The translations under genes were made by a program, and so were the position numbers. This document shows, piece after piece, positions 8,207-15,736 of a stretch of 64,000 bases of DNA. This stretch comes from Chryseobacterium nakagawai (GTDB lineage: Bacteria > Bacteroidota > Bacteroidia > Flavobacteriales > Weeksellaceae), in assembly GCF_900637665.1 (NCBI RefSeq), contig NZ_LR134386.1, forward strand, positions 2,968,501-3,032,500, read 5' to 3'. Position 1 is the stretch's first letter. Each line of letters opens with the position of its first letter. The notes below the pieces were generated by a model. That model had not been told where the DNA came from and made no database searches. It worked only from the letters and a program-made list of their open reading frames with translations.

Positions 8207-8809
8207 ATGAATATTGATGAGGAGCTTCTGTATGCATTTGGTGCAGAGCTAAGAACGTACAAAAAACGAGAGATGGTTTTTAAAGAAGAAGACCATGCAC
8301 AATATTATTTTCAGATTTCCCAAGGAAAAGTAAAGCTTAACAATTACAATGAAGATGGAAAAGAATTTATTCATAATATCTTGGGCAAAAACCAGAGTTT
8401 TGGAGATCCGCTTCTTTTTTTAGATCAGACCTATCTTTATCCAATGAATGCAGTATGTTTGGAGGGGGCTGAAATTATAAGATTGCCTAGAGGTAATTTC
8501 ACAGAAATGATAAAGAAACACCCTAACCTTTCTATTGAAATGAATGCCTGTTTTTCCCAACAGGTTTATTATAAGCTCATTATGATGCAAAGCATGTCTG
8601 CTCAAAATCCGATACTGCGCCTAAAAGGACTTCTTAATTATCTAAAAAGCTATCATGATGGTGAATGTGCTCATTGTTTTACGATAGAATTTACAAGACA
8701 ACAACTTGCCAATCTCACAGGATTACGTGTAGAAACAGTGATCCGGACTTTGAAAAAAATGGAACAGGGTGGAGATATCATATTTAAAGACAGGAAAATT
8801 CTATATTAA
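8207..8809 (+). CDS. Crp/Fnr-family regulator (paralogue B)
   Basis: About 200 residues, colinear with paralogue A and with the protein at 28747-29340; recognition segment VETVIRTLKKME. An ATG at 8189 would add six residues, but the start at 8207 (MNIDEELLYAFGAE) aligns exactly with the N-termini of both paralogues and is preferred. Downstream lies a palindromic TGATTCAAGTCA box in front of the next gene, a likely target of one of these regulators. Paralogue B has one extra residue pair near the barrel (DQTYLYPMNA against KPYPMNA) and otherwise no lesion. Confidence 0.82.
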   Translation: MNIDEELLYAFGAELRTYKKREMVFKEEDHAQYYFQISQGKVKLNNYNEDGKEFIHNILGKNQSFGDPLLFLDQTYLYPMNAVCLEGAEIIRLPRGNFTEMIKKHPNLSIEMNACFSQQVYYKLIMMQSMSAQNPILRLKGLLNYLKSYHDGECAHCFTIEFTRQQLANLTGLRVETVIRTLKKMEQGGDIIFKDRKILY

Positions 8810-8821
8810 TATTCTCAAACA

Positions 8822-8864
8822 TGATTCAAGTCATAAAAAAGTGAGTTATTCGGACGTATATTTG
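8822..8864 (+). promoter_or_regulatory. Class-II-type Crp/Fnr promoter
   Basis: TGATTCAAGTCA (8822-8833) is an imperfect TGA/TCA palindrome centred 36.5 nt before the last base of TATATTTG (8857-8864), a perfect -7 element. With the start predicted at about 8868, the box sits near -40.5, the classic place for activation by a Crp/Fnr dimer. The box plus the following TAAAAAAGTGA recurs at 29535-29557 beside the third paralogue. Confidence 0.55.
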
Positions 8865-8951
8865 ATTAATAAGTTTATAAAGGTCCGGAGTACGAAGGCA
8901 TCGTAGAAATCAGAATCAATAATGAATTCTAACAACTAATAACTTTTACAT

Positions 8952-9329
8952 ATGGTATTTGAAAACGATACATTACAACATTCCGGGCTGAATGATAAAA
9001 ATAATGCGATTGAAAATGAGTCATTATTTCCAAGTATTATGAATTCGTATGGAGTAACGGCCTTTCTGATCAAGTCTTTAGAAAAGGTTAAAAACAATAC
9101 AAAATGTGAGATTTTAAAAAAGAATATTGACAATTCTATCAAAGAATATCTTCTGCACATTCGTGAATTTCACACTAAAAATGTAATGTTTTTTTCTGAT
9201 ATAGATACTGAAATAAGAGGTGAAACCCCATCCTTTACTTTATATGCCAAAACAGCTTATTATAAAGTATTGAAAGAAGAAGAATCTATCAATAAACTGC
9301 TTAATATGCTGGAGCATAGTAAAAAATAA
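8952..9329 (+). CDS. Uncharacterised small helical protein
   Basis: 125 residues, no signal peptide and no membrane segment, rich in Lys, Glu and Asn; predicted mostly helical (for example TAFLIKSLEKVKNN and KNIDNSIKEYLLHIREFH). I do not recognise a family. Codon use and composition match the neighbours, and an ATG follows an 84-nt leader from the predicted start at 8868. It directly follows two Crp/Fnr paralogues and a matching binding box, so it may be the output gene of this sensor locus. Function unknown. Confidence 0.65.
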   Translation: MVFENDTLQHSGLNDKNNAIENESLFPSIMNSYGVTAFLIKSLEKVKNNTKCEILKKNIDNSIKEYLLHIREFHTKNVMFFSDIDTEIRGETPSFTLYAKTAYYKVLKEEESINKLLNMLEHSKK

Positions 9330-9524
9330 ATAGTGTTTCTTTTAATGTCATCTATAAAAACTCCTTCACACCCACTATATTTTCCTATTGTGAAAGAACA
9401 CTTTTTACCTTTAAAGCTCCTGGTATTATTGATAATAACTAATCAAAAGGAATTTTCACATCCACAATTTTTAAAATGAATGTGTAGAAATCCCCATCAA
9501 AATTTATTAAATAATAATGTTATG

Positions 9525-10022
9525 GAATTTCAAAAAAATCTTCTCGAATATATTAGCCATTGCCTGATAACAGCTGATGAAACCATTTCTATTGCTGAAA
9601 GTGTAACATCAGGATGCCTGCAATTGGCCTTTTCACAGATGCCCAACGCTTCTTTGCTATACAAAGGTGGGATAACAGCCTATACTTTGCCAGAACAAGT
9701 AAGATTATTAAAAGTAAGCAAAAAAGAAGCAGAAGAATATGATTGTGTTTCGGAAAATATTGCAGAAGCTATGGCCTTACAAGTGGCTCATCTTTTTGAA
9801 TCCGATTGGTCTATTTCTGTAACAGGTTATTGTAATCCAATCCGCAATTCATCTTATAGAATATTTGCTTTTTTTTCATTTTCATACAAAGGAGAGATTA
9901 TCCTTACTAAAAAATTGGAATTGCATCCCAAAACTCAGGCATTGAACGCTCAGCTCTATTATACAGAATTTATTCTAGGATGTTTTAAAAGTGAACTCAA
10001 TAAGCTTTTAATTTTAAAATAA
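9525..10022 (+). CDS. CinA C-terminal-domain protein (PncC-like)
   Basis: About 165 residues matching the CinA C-terminal domain, whose enzymes deamidate nicotinamide mononucleotide in pyridine nucleotide recycling. Seen: AESVTSGCLQ (family consensus AESCTGG, so Cys and one Gly are changed), YKGGITAYTLPEQVRLLKV, VSENIAEAMALQVA and SVTGYCNP (usual AVTGIAGP). The changes in both active-site loops make activity uncertain. An ATG at 9480 would add 15 residues with no family counterpart; 9525 is preferred. It stands alone, without the N-terminal molybdopterin-like domain of full CinA. Confidence 0.72.
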   Translation, partial: EFQKNLLEYISHCLITADETISIAESVTSGCLQLAFSQMPNASLLYKGGITAYTLPEQVRLLKVSKKEAEEYDCVSENIAEAMALQVAHLFESDWSISVTGYCNPIRNSSYRIFAFFSFSYKGEIILTKKLELHPKTQALNAQLYYTEFILGCFKSELNKLLILK

Positions 10023-10090
10023 TCATTTTAAACAATGTATAATGTTTTCATTATATAAATTTAATAATGATCTTGTTAAATAAAGGACTT

Positions 10091-10879
10091 TTAATTTTTG
10101 TGCACTTTAGGTTTTGCTTTCATCACAGCAAAATATGATGAGGTAAAAGCAGATAAACTTTGATAACCTACCTTGTAGGCCACTTCACTTAAAGTATATT
10201 GCTGTGCATCGATGAGTTCTATACTTTTTAAAATTCTGGTCAGTTGAAGGTATTTTTGTAAGGTAATTCCTGTCTCATTTTTAAAAATCCGTTGAAGGCT
10301 TCGTACTGACATCTGTGCCTTGGCAGCTAGAGAATCAATATCCAGATTATATTTAAAATTGGAATTGATATCATTACAAACCGGAATTAATCTTGTGTCT
10401 TTGGGGATAGGTATTTCAAGGCCATTACTTTCTTTGCAAAAATTAGGAAGACTTTTTAGAATTGCTTTAAAGAAAATATCCTGTTCTTCATTTTCATCCA
10501 GAGATTGGTTCCATTTTGAAGCATATAGCAGCATTTCCTTCAAAACAGAAGGAACTGTAAATACATGAATATTCTGATAAAATTCTTCTTCGAAAACAGA
10601 CTTGAATAGAAAAACCATTAGATTAACCGTTTTAGCTTCTGAAGTAATTTTATGTGCCTTCCCGGAAGGAACCCAGATCACGTGGTGCTGTGGGACAAGG
10701 TAAGTTTTCTGATCAATATGAAAATACTGATATCCATCTTCTACAAAGGTTAATTGAGCACGGTTGTGAACATGCTCATAGTCATCGTGTTTCCAATCTT
10801 TTTCACACCATACATAAGCTTCTTTTTCGATGGTGTCTACAAACTGGCTTTCTGTTTTTTCAATCAGTCCGCATTTCAT
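10091..10879 (-). CDS. AraC-family regulator (cupin sensor)
   Basis: 262 residues: an N-terminal cupin-like sensing domain (about 20-95, FVEDGYQYFHIDQ and WVPSGKAHKI) and a C-terminal double HTH (about 165-260, with SVRSLQRIFKNETGITLQKYLQ and SEVAYKVGYQSLSAFTSSYF). It is clearly paralogous to the protein at 53959-54765 across its whole length (shared FTVPSVLKEM / FSVPSVLREM). It is divergent from the WrbA-RidA fusion gene, which is the predicted target; the shared upstream region matches the other AraC paralogue's region in layout. Confidence 0.88.
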   Translation of the reverse strand: MKCGLIEKTESQFVDTIEKEAYVWCEKDWKHDDYEHVHNRAQLTFVEDGYQYFHIDQKTYLVPQHHVIWVPSGKAHKITSEAKTVNLMVFLFKSVFEEEFYQNIHVFTVPSVLKEMLLYASKWNQSLDENEEQDIFFKAILKSLPNFCKESNGLEIPIPKDTRLIPVCNDINSNFKYNLDIDSLAAKAQMSVRSLQRIFKNETGITLQKYLQLTRILKSIELIDAQQYTLSEVAYKVGYQSLSAFTSSYFAVMKAKPKVHKN

Positions 10880-10882
10880 ATT

Positions 10883-10937
10883 GTCGTTTTGGATATGTTT
10901 TTTGGCAAATTTAATAAAAACGCCATTATTAATTTTG
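10883..10937 (+). promoter_or_regulatory. Divergent AraC-type control region
   Basis: GTCGTTT (10883-10889), 11 nt, TTTGGCAAA (10901-10909), 20 nt, TAATTTTG (10930-10937): the same blocks with identical spacing occur inverted at 53904-53958. TAATTTTG is the -7 element for the fusion gene. On the minus strand TAAATTTG (10913-10906) is a -7 element for the AraC gene and overlaps the TTTGGCAAA palindrome, so binding there could block the regulator's own transcription. Confidence 0.6.
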
Positions 10938-10963
10938 TATTATTAATTTATATCTTGTTCAGA

Positions 10964-12100
10964 ATGAAAAAAATATGTTCTTTTTTTATTTTAATTTTAC
11001 TATTTAACACCACACAGATTATGGCACAGAATAAAGCTAAAATACTGGTTCTTATTCATTCAGATAATGGTGGAACCTATGAATTGGCCAAGGAAATTGC
11101 TAAAGGTATTGAGAGTGATAACAACGCAACTTCTTACATCAAATTGGTTAAACCATCACAGAATCCCAATCTGAAAAACCTTCCTGTTGCAACGGTAGAT
11201 GAGCTTACCAGTTATGATGGGATTGCTTTTGGATCACCTGTTTATTTCGGGAATATCAGTACCGGAATGAGTGAGTTTTTATCTAAAACCGTTCAGCTTT
11301 GGACCCATCATGCACTGGAAGGAGTTCCGGCAACTGTTTTTATGTCTGCAGGAAGTGGTGCAGGAAAAGAATTAGCCCTTCAGGCTTTCTGGAACAGTCT
11401 CGCTGTACACGGAATGGTCCTTGTATCGAATGGAATCCGTGGAACCGAAGAATTGAACAAAGCAATCCCACAAGGAAATACAGTACTAGGCGTTACTACC
11501 ATGGCCTCTCTGAAAGACGTTGAACGTCCTACGAAAGGAGAAAGATCTTTGGCAGAACTTCAAGGGAAAAATTTTGCAAAAGTATCATTGGCTCTAAAAG
11601 ATACACGCCCGAAAAAAGTTTTTTCCATCGTTGAAAACCACCAAAATTTTAATGAAGTTTTAAAACAGAAAAATATTGTACTTCCACAAGTTCCGAAACC
11701 TGCAGGAAATTATCAGCCGTTTGTACGTTCAGGGAATCTTGTTTTTATTAATCAGGTTGCCTTAAAAGACGGAAAGATTTTCAATGCCGGAAAATTAGGT
11801 GTAGATGTTAGCGAACAACAGGTAAAGGATGCCACCAAAGTTACGATGCTGAATGTTATTTCGGTACTGAATGAAGCTGTTGGCGGAGATCTGGGCAGAG
11901 TAAAACAATGTGTACAGCTTACCGGAATTTTCAATACAAAGGACGATTATACCAAACATGCAGATCTGATGAATGTAGCTTCTGATCTTACCGCTGAGGT
12001 TTTCGGGGACAAAGGAAAACATGCAAGAGCTACATTTGGAGCATCTTCTATCCCTGTGAATTCTTCTGTTGAGATTCAGGCTATTTTTGAAGTAGAGTAG
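10964..12100 (+). CDS. Exported WrbA-type flavodoxin fused to a RidA-family domain
   Basis: 378 residues from the ATG at 10964, which begins a clear signal peptide (MKKICSFFILILLFN..IMAQ). The longer open frame upstream overlaps the AraC gene and promoter and is not used. Residues about 26-210 are a WrbA/NAD(P)H-quinone-oxidoreductase-like flavodoxin (LVLIHSDNGGTYELA phosphate loop, FGSPVYFGNIS). Residues about 245-378 are a RidA/YjgF domain (FVRSGNLVFINQVA, ARATFGASSIPVNSSVEI). The Arg that RidA uses for imine deamination is Ser here (ASSIP), so that domain is probably not a deaminase. The combination in one exported chain is unusual. Confidence 0.85.
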   Translation: MKKICSFFILILLFNTTQIMAQNKAKILVLIHSDNGGTYELAKEIAKGIESDNNATSYIKLVKPSQNPNLKNLPVATVDELTSYDGIAFGSPVYFGNISTGMSEFLSKTVQLWTHHALEGVPATVFMSAGSGAGKELALQAFWNSLAVHGMVLVSNGIRGTEELNKAIPQGNTVLGVTTMASLKDVERPTKGERSLAELQGKNFAKVSLALKDTRPKKVFSIVENHQNFNEVLKQKNIVLPQVPKPAGNYQPFVRSGNLVFINQVALKDGKIFNAGKLGVDVSEQQVKDATKVTMLNVISVLNEAVGGDLGRVKQCVQLTGIFNTKDDYTKHADLMNVASDLTAEVFGDKGKHARATFGASSIPVNSSVEIQAIFEVE

Positions 12101-12105
12101 TTATT

Positions 12106-12413
12106 TTCCCGCAGATCTCACGGATTTCACAGACGATGTGGATCATTAGCAGATAAATTATAGCGCAAACATTCACCTGTTTGCGCTATTTGTATAATTT
12201 TAGAAATGATATTTAATCTCTTGCCTATTTGTAATAGTTTTTTAATCACTAATTGTTGCAGACGGAAAAACAGATAAAGATCTGTGTTATTTGTGAGATC
12301 TGTGGGAACTTATTTTTAATTTTTTACAGTTTTTCAACCGCAGATTTTCGCAGATGAACACAGATGATTGTGGACAGAATAGGATATAAATCTGTATTAT
12401 TTGTAATCGGTGA
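12106..12413. repeat. Nested inverted repeats of a CGCAGATT/CACAGAT family
   Basis: 12106-12134 (TTCCCGCAGATCTCAC...) is matched in inverse orientation by 12278-12308. A second pair, 12336-12368 (AACCGCAGATTTTCGCAGAT...) and about 12387-12413, is the same family. A weaker relative (GATTACGCGGATGAT) lies at 63873-63887. This fills the 319-base gap between the fusion gene and the next MocR gene, together with the terminator at 12161; there is no gene here. It looks like a dispersed palindromic intergenic element. Confidence 0.6.
12161..12188 (+). terminator. Rho-independent terminator of the WrbA-RidA gene
   Basis: TAGCGCAAACA (12161-12171) pairs perfectly with TGTTTGCGCTA (12178-12188) around TTCACC, followed by a T-rich stretch. 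Confidence 0.75.
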
Positions 12414-12419
12414 TACCTT

Positions 12420-13853
12420 TTATTGAGAAAGCTGAGAAAAGACACCTGCAATAATCTGTATGCTTTGTTCCAATTGCTCTTCTGAGACTGAACCATAGCT
12501 TAATCTGAATCCATTAATGTGATTTCTACTGTATTGTTTTGGATGAATGATCTTAATGTTTTTCTCTAGGAGTAGTGACGCCACCTTGTCCCAATCTAAT
12601 GTGAATTTTGGAACAATCCAGAAAGCCAATCCTCCTTCAGGCAAAGCAAAATCAGCAACGTCTTTCATATACTTATTCAAAAGGCTGTAGACAAAATCTC
12701 TTTTATGTTTATAGTGTGCTGTGGCTTTTCTGATATGTTTTTTTACAGCGCCATCTTTAATAAGCTGGAGAACAGCTTGTTCCATGATAACATCTCCATG
12801 TACATCTATGATTTTTCTTAAGCTTCCAATCTTTTGTAATAATTCTTGGTTTTTCGTTACAAGATATCCAATTCTTAATGCCGGCGCTACTACTTTACTC
12901 AAAGTTCCGACGTATACATAATGGTTGAGCTCAGGAAAGCTGGAAATAGGCAGAATAGGGCGGTATCCAAAATGAAATTCATTATCGTAATCATCTTCAA
13001 TGATTGTGATATGATGTTGATTGGCAAGTTCGATCAATTTTAAACGTCTTGGTAAACTTAAAGTAACCATTGTTGGATACTGCCTGTGCGGAGTAATATA
13101 GATGGCTTTAATATTCTTATGTTGAGATAAAAGCTTTTCAATAGCTTTTACATTGATTCCTTCTTCATCTACAGAAACTGGGAAAAGCTTGGCTCCTGCA
13201 TATTCAAAGGCCTGCCATGCCGGCTGATAGCCTGGATCTTCAACAATGACACAGTCTCCTGGACTTAAAAGACTTTGAGCAGTCAGAAACATTGCCATCT
13301 GACTTCCTCTTGTAATGGATATTTCATATTCATTAATTTGCATACCGCGCTGATGATTCAACATTTGAGAGATCATTTTCCGGAATTCTACATCACCATG
13401 CTCATTTCCATATCCCATCATCTGCCACTTTGCTTTTATCCCAAAAATCTGGCGATAGGCTCTTGCCAATTCAGTTACAGGAGCAATTTTACTGTCCGGA
13501 TGACCATCATCAAAATTAATGATACCCCCATGAACCATTATGGGATTATCCAACGTATCAAACCTTTTTTCTGTTCTATTTTCGTGTAAAGCAGGAAGCT
13601 GATCTGAAACAAAAATTCCTTTTCTTTCTTTAGAAATCACCCATTCTTCATTGATTAAGACCTGATAAGCTTCTACGACTGTATTTCTATTGATTTTCAA
13701 TATGTTTGCCAGATTCCGGCTTCCCGGAAGGGCATCACCAGACTTCAACCTTCCTGAACGGATATCAGCAATAATGGTATCTGCTATTTGTAAATACACG
13801 GCTTTATTAAGCTTTTTATCGATTTCGAATTCTAATTTCCAAGGTCTTAACAT
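12420..13853 (-). CDS. MocR-type GntR regulator with aminotransferase domain
   Basis: 477 residues: a GntR winged HTH (about 15-85, LPGSRNLANILKINRNTVVEAYQ) and a fold-type I aminotransferase domain with the PLP lysine in VGTLSKVVAPALRIGY. It resembles the MocR at 45048-46535 more than the one at 4795-6216. It is divergent from a cupin, DapA-like, mini-thioredoxin operon with 101 bp between starts. That region holds the window's shared MocR promoter pattern, so these three genes are the predicted target. The effector is likely PLP or an amino acid adduct (family knowledge). Confidence 0.9.
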   Translation of the reverse strand: MLRPWKLEFEIDKKLNKAVYLQIADTIIADIRSGRLKSGDALPGSRNLANILKINRNTVVEAYQVLINEEWVISKERKGIFVSDQLPALHENRTEKRFDTLDNPIMVHGGIINFDDGHPDSKIAPVTELARAYRQIFGIKAKWQMMGYGNEHGDVEFRKMISQMLNHQRGMQINEYEISITRGSQMAMFLTAQSLLSPGDCVIVEDPGYQPAWQAFEYAGAKLFPVSVDEEGINVKAIEKLLSQHKNIKAIYITPHRQYPTMVTLSLPRRLKLIELANQHHITIIEDDYDNEFHFGYRPILPISSFPELNHYVYVGTLSKVVAPALRIGYLVTKNQELLQKIGSLRKIIDVHGDVIMEQAVLQLIKDGAVKKHIRKATAHYKHKRDFVYSLLNKYMKDVADFALPEGGLAFWIVPKFTLDWDKVASLLLEKNIKIIHPKQYSRNHINGFRLSYGSVSEEQLEQSIQIIAGVFSQLSQ

Positions 13854-13854
13854 C

Positions 13855-13915
13855 TGGACTATCTATTTATGTAAAAACTGAATCATTTAAACAGTCCAAA
13901 TATAGAATAATTTTG
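13855..13915 (+). promoter_or_regulatory. MocR-type promoter of the cupin operon
   Basis: AAAACTG (13874-13880) is 27 nt before TAATTTTG (13908-13915). An inverted pair TGGACT (13855-13860) / AGTCCA (13893-13898) and ACTG/CAGT around 13877-13895 offer regulator half-sites. The predicted start is at about 13919, 36 nt before the ATG. Confidence 0.6.
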
Positions 13916-13954
13916 TCTTGCAATAAAGCACAAAACTTTAAAACTTTAGAAATT

Positions 13955-14410
13955 ATGAACAAAAAGCAATTCAGTTCAAAAGACTTTCACGAGACATATG
14001 CAAGACCAAAGTATGTAAAACCAAGCCATTTAATTCATAAAAATGTAGAAAATGCAGGGGAACATAATCAGTTTTCAACAGAAAGAAAGCATCCGGTTTT
14101 CTTTGTTGATCTTCCCAGTAAAAATGTAAGTATGACCATCGGTGGACTACTTCCGGGACAACAAACCAACAGACACCGTCATACTTATGAAACCGTATTA
14201 TTTGTCATTGAAGGAAGAGGCTGGACTGAAGTAGAGGATGAAAGAGTACACTGGGAAACTGGAGATGCAGTATATATTCCTTCATGGGCATGGCATAAGC
14301 ACCACAACTTAAGTGATATCGAGTCTGCAAAATACATAGCCTGTGAAAATGCTCCTCAATTACAGAACTTAGGTGTTGCTCTGAGAGAAGAGGAGGGTAG
14401 AGATCTTTAA
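13955..14410 (+). CDS. Cupin-domain protein
   Basis: 151 residues from the ATG at 13955; the open frame reaches a TTG at 13913, but that lies inside the -7 element. A single small-barrel cupin: TNRHRHTYETVLFVIEGRGW is cupin motif 1 with the metal His/His/Glu, and GDAVYIPSWAWHKHHNLS is motif 2 with its His. It probably binds a divalent metal and may be a dioxygenase, isomerase or sugar/amine binder. It is first in an apparent operon with a DapA-family lyase. The reaction is unknown. Confidence 0.82.
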   Translation: MNKKQFSSKDFHETYARPKYVKPSHLIHKNVENAGEHNQFSTERKHPVFFVDLPSKNVSMTIGGLLPGQQTNRHRHTYETVLFVIEGRGWTEVEDERVHWETGDAVYIPSWAWHKHHNLSDIESAKYIACENAPQLQNLGVALREEEGRDL

Positions 14411-14420
14411 TACCTATGCT

Positions 14421-14518
14421 TTTAACCATTAAGAGACGATTTTTGGATGATTTTATTGATAATGGATATGATTTTCTTTTTCAAAATGAAATCTCTCTTA
14501 GTGGTTGAAATTTTTTTT
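14421..14518 (+). terminator. Long-loop hairpin with T tract between cupin and DapA-like genes
   Basis: 14421-14436 pairs with 14494-14510 (AACCATTAAGAGA against TCTCTTAGTGGTT, one G-U pair) and is followed by eight T residues. The 57-nt loop is too long for a classical terminator. It may be an attenuator or partial terminator setting the ratio of the genes on either side, or an intergenic repeat. Confidence 0.4.
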
Positions 14519-14554
14519 GCTAAAAATTATTTTAAATTTTTAAATGAATAAAAC

Positions 14555-15439
14555 ATGAAAAATGTACCATTTAAAGGGATTATAGCTTATCCCATAACAC
14601 CTTTTGATGAAAATGAAAAAGTAGATATTCCTCTTTTCAAACATCTGGTAGAAAGGTTGGTCACTTCTGGAAGTCATGGTATCGCTCCATTGGGAAGTAC
14701 AGGGGTAATGCCTTACCTGTCTGATGAAGAAAAGAAAGCCGTTACAGAAGCTACATTACAACAGGTAAAAGGAAGAATTCCAACTCTTGTAGGGGTTTCC
14801 AACCTGACCACAGAGAAAACGATTCACCATGCTCAATTTGCAGAAAAAGCAGGGGCAGATGCCGTGATGATTATTCCAATGAGCTATTGGAAACTCACAG
14901 ATGACGAAATTGTTGCGCACTATGATGCCGTAGCCCATAAAATTTCTATTCCGATTATGGCTTATAATAATCCCGCAACGAGTGGAGTAGATATGTCACC
15001 ATCTCTCTTGAAAAGGCTGCTTGAAATTCCTAATGTAACCATGATTAAAGAAAGCACGGGATATATTCAAAGGATGCATTATCTGAGACGAGAATTGGGA
15101 GAAGAGGTGGCTTTTTATAACGGCTCAAACCCTTTGGCTCTGGCTGCATTTTCTGCCGGAGCAAGAGGATGGTGTACGGCTGCACCCAATCTTATCCCTG
15201 AACTTAATATCAGTCTTTATAATGCGGTTGAAGAAGGGGATCTTGAGAAAGCAAAAACTATTTTCTATCAACAGTTTGATCTTTTAAAATTTATTGTCAG
15301 TAAAGGATTGCCAAGAGCTGTGAAATCTGGTCTGAATATTTTGGGGGAAGATGGCGGGAATTTGAGGAGTCCTTTAAAACCCTTACATGAAAAAGACGCA
15401 GAAGAGTTAAAAAATATTATTCAAACCCTTATTAATTAA
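14555..15439 (+). CDS. DapA-family (dihydrodipicolinate synthase-like) aldolase/lyase
   Basis: 294 residues, a TIM-barrel class I aldolase. Family marks: GIIAYPITPFDE at the N-terminus, LGSTGVMPYLSDEEK (usual GTTGE, with Glu replaced by Val-Met), AYNNPATSGVDM with the proton-relay Tyr, and TMIKEST with the Schiff-base Lys near residue 165. The altered GTTGE loop and the context (cupin, MocR, thioredoxin-like) argue against lysine biosynthesis and for a catabolic pyruvate or keto-acid aldolase such as those for hydroxyproline or sugar acids. The substrate is unknown. Confidence 0.85.
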   Translation: MKNVPFKGIIAYPITPFDENEKVDIPLFKHLVERLVTSGSHGIAPLGSTGVMPYLSDEEKKAVTEATLQQVKGRIPTLVGVSNLTTEKTIHHAQFAEKAGADAVMIIPMSYWKLTDDEIVAHYDAVAHKISIPIMAYNNPATSGVDMSPSLLKRLLEIPNVTMIKESTGYIQRMHYLRRELGEEVAFYNGSNPLALAAFSAGARGWCTAAPNLIPELNISLYNAVEEGDLEKAKTIFYQQFDLLKFIVSKGLPRAVKSGLNILGEDGGNLRSPLKPLHEKDAEELKNIIQTLIN

Positions 15440-15448
15440 TACTTCTTT

Positions 15449-15682
15449 ATGAAAAAATCCATTTTTTATCATGCAGGATGTCCTGTATGCATCAGTGCAG
15501 AACATGATATTATCAGCCTAATAGGGTTGGAAAATGTTGAAATTATCCACTTAGGTAATGAAAAAAATAAAATTAAGGATGCTGAAAAGGCAGGGGTAAC
15601 ATCTGTACCTGCTTTAGTAACGCCAAACGGAAACGTTCTTCATATTAATTTTGGAGCTTCCATAGAAGATGTGAAAAATTAG
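15449..15682 (+). CDS. Small CPVC thioredoxin/glutaredoxin-like protein
   Basis: 77 residues forming a minimal thioredoxin fold: FYHAGCPVCISAE gives a CPVC redox pair at Cys11/Cys14, and TSVPALVTPNG supplies the cis-Pro. There is no signal peptide. It starts 9 nt after the DapA-like gene, so is cotranscribed. Such mini-thioredoxins can act as dedicated reductases for a neighbouring enzyme; which partner is used here cannot be told. Confidence 0.78.
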   Translation: MKKSIFYHAGCPVCISAEHDIISLIGLENVEIIHLGNEKNKIKDAEKAGVTSVPALVTPNGNVLHINFGASIEDVKN

Positions 15683-15698
15683 GATTATTAATTTTGTA

Positions 15699-15726
15699 TA
15701 AACGGCTCAATTTCTTGAGCCGTTTA
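15699..15726. terminator. Bidirectional terminator
   Basis: TAAACGGCTCAA (15699-15710) pairs perfectly with TTGAGCCGTTTA (15715-15726) around TTTC, with T/A-rich flanks. It lies between convergent genes. Confidence 0.85.
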
Positions 15727-15736
15727 TTTTAATTTT

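Noticed and set aside
9332..9400. Terminator between AGTGTTTCTTT and AAAGAACACT after the 8952 gene
   Set aside because: The arms mismatch and the loop is over 50 nt; too weak to list.
9429..9446. FNR box TTGAT-ATCAA upstream of the CinA-like gene
   Set aside because: The half-sites are separated by 8 bases rather than 4 and no -7 element is correctly placed.
10754..10963. Upstream extension of the WrbA-RidA reading frame
   Set aside because: It overlaps the divergent AraC gene and the shared control region, and the ATG at 10964 begins a clear signal peptide.
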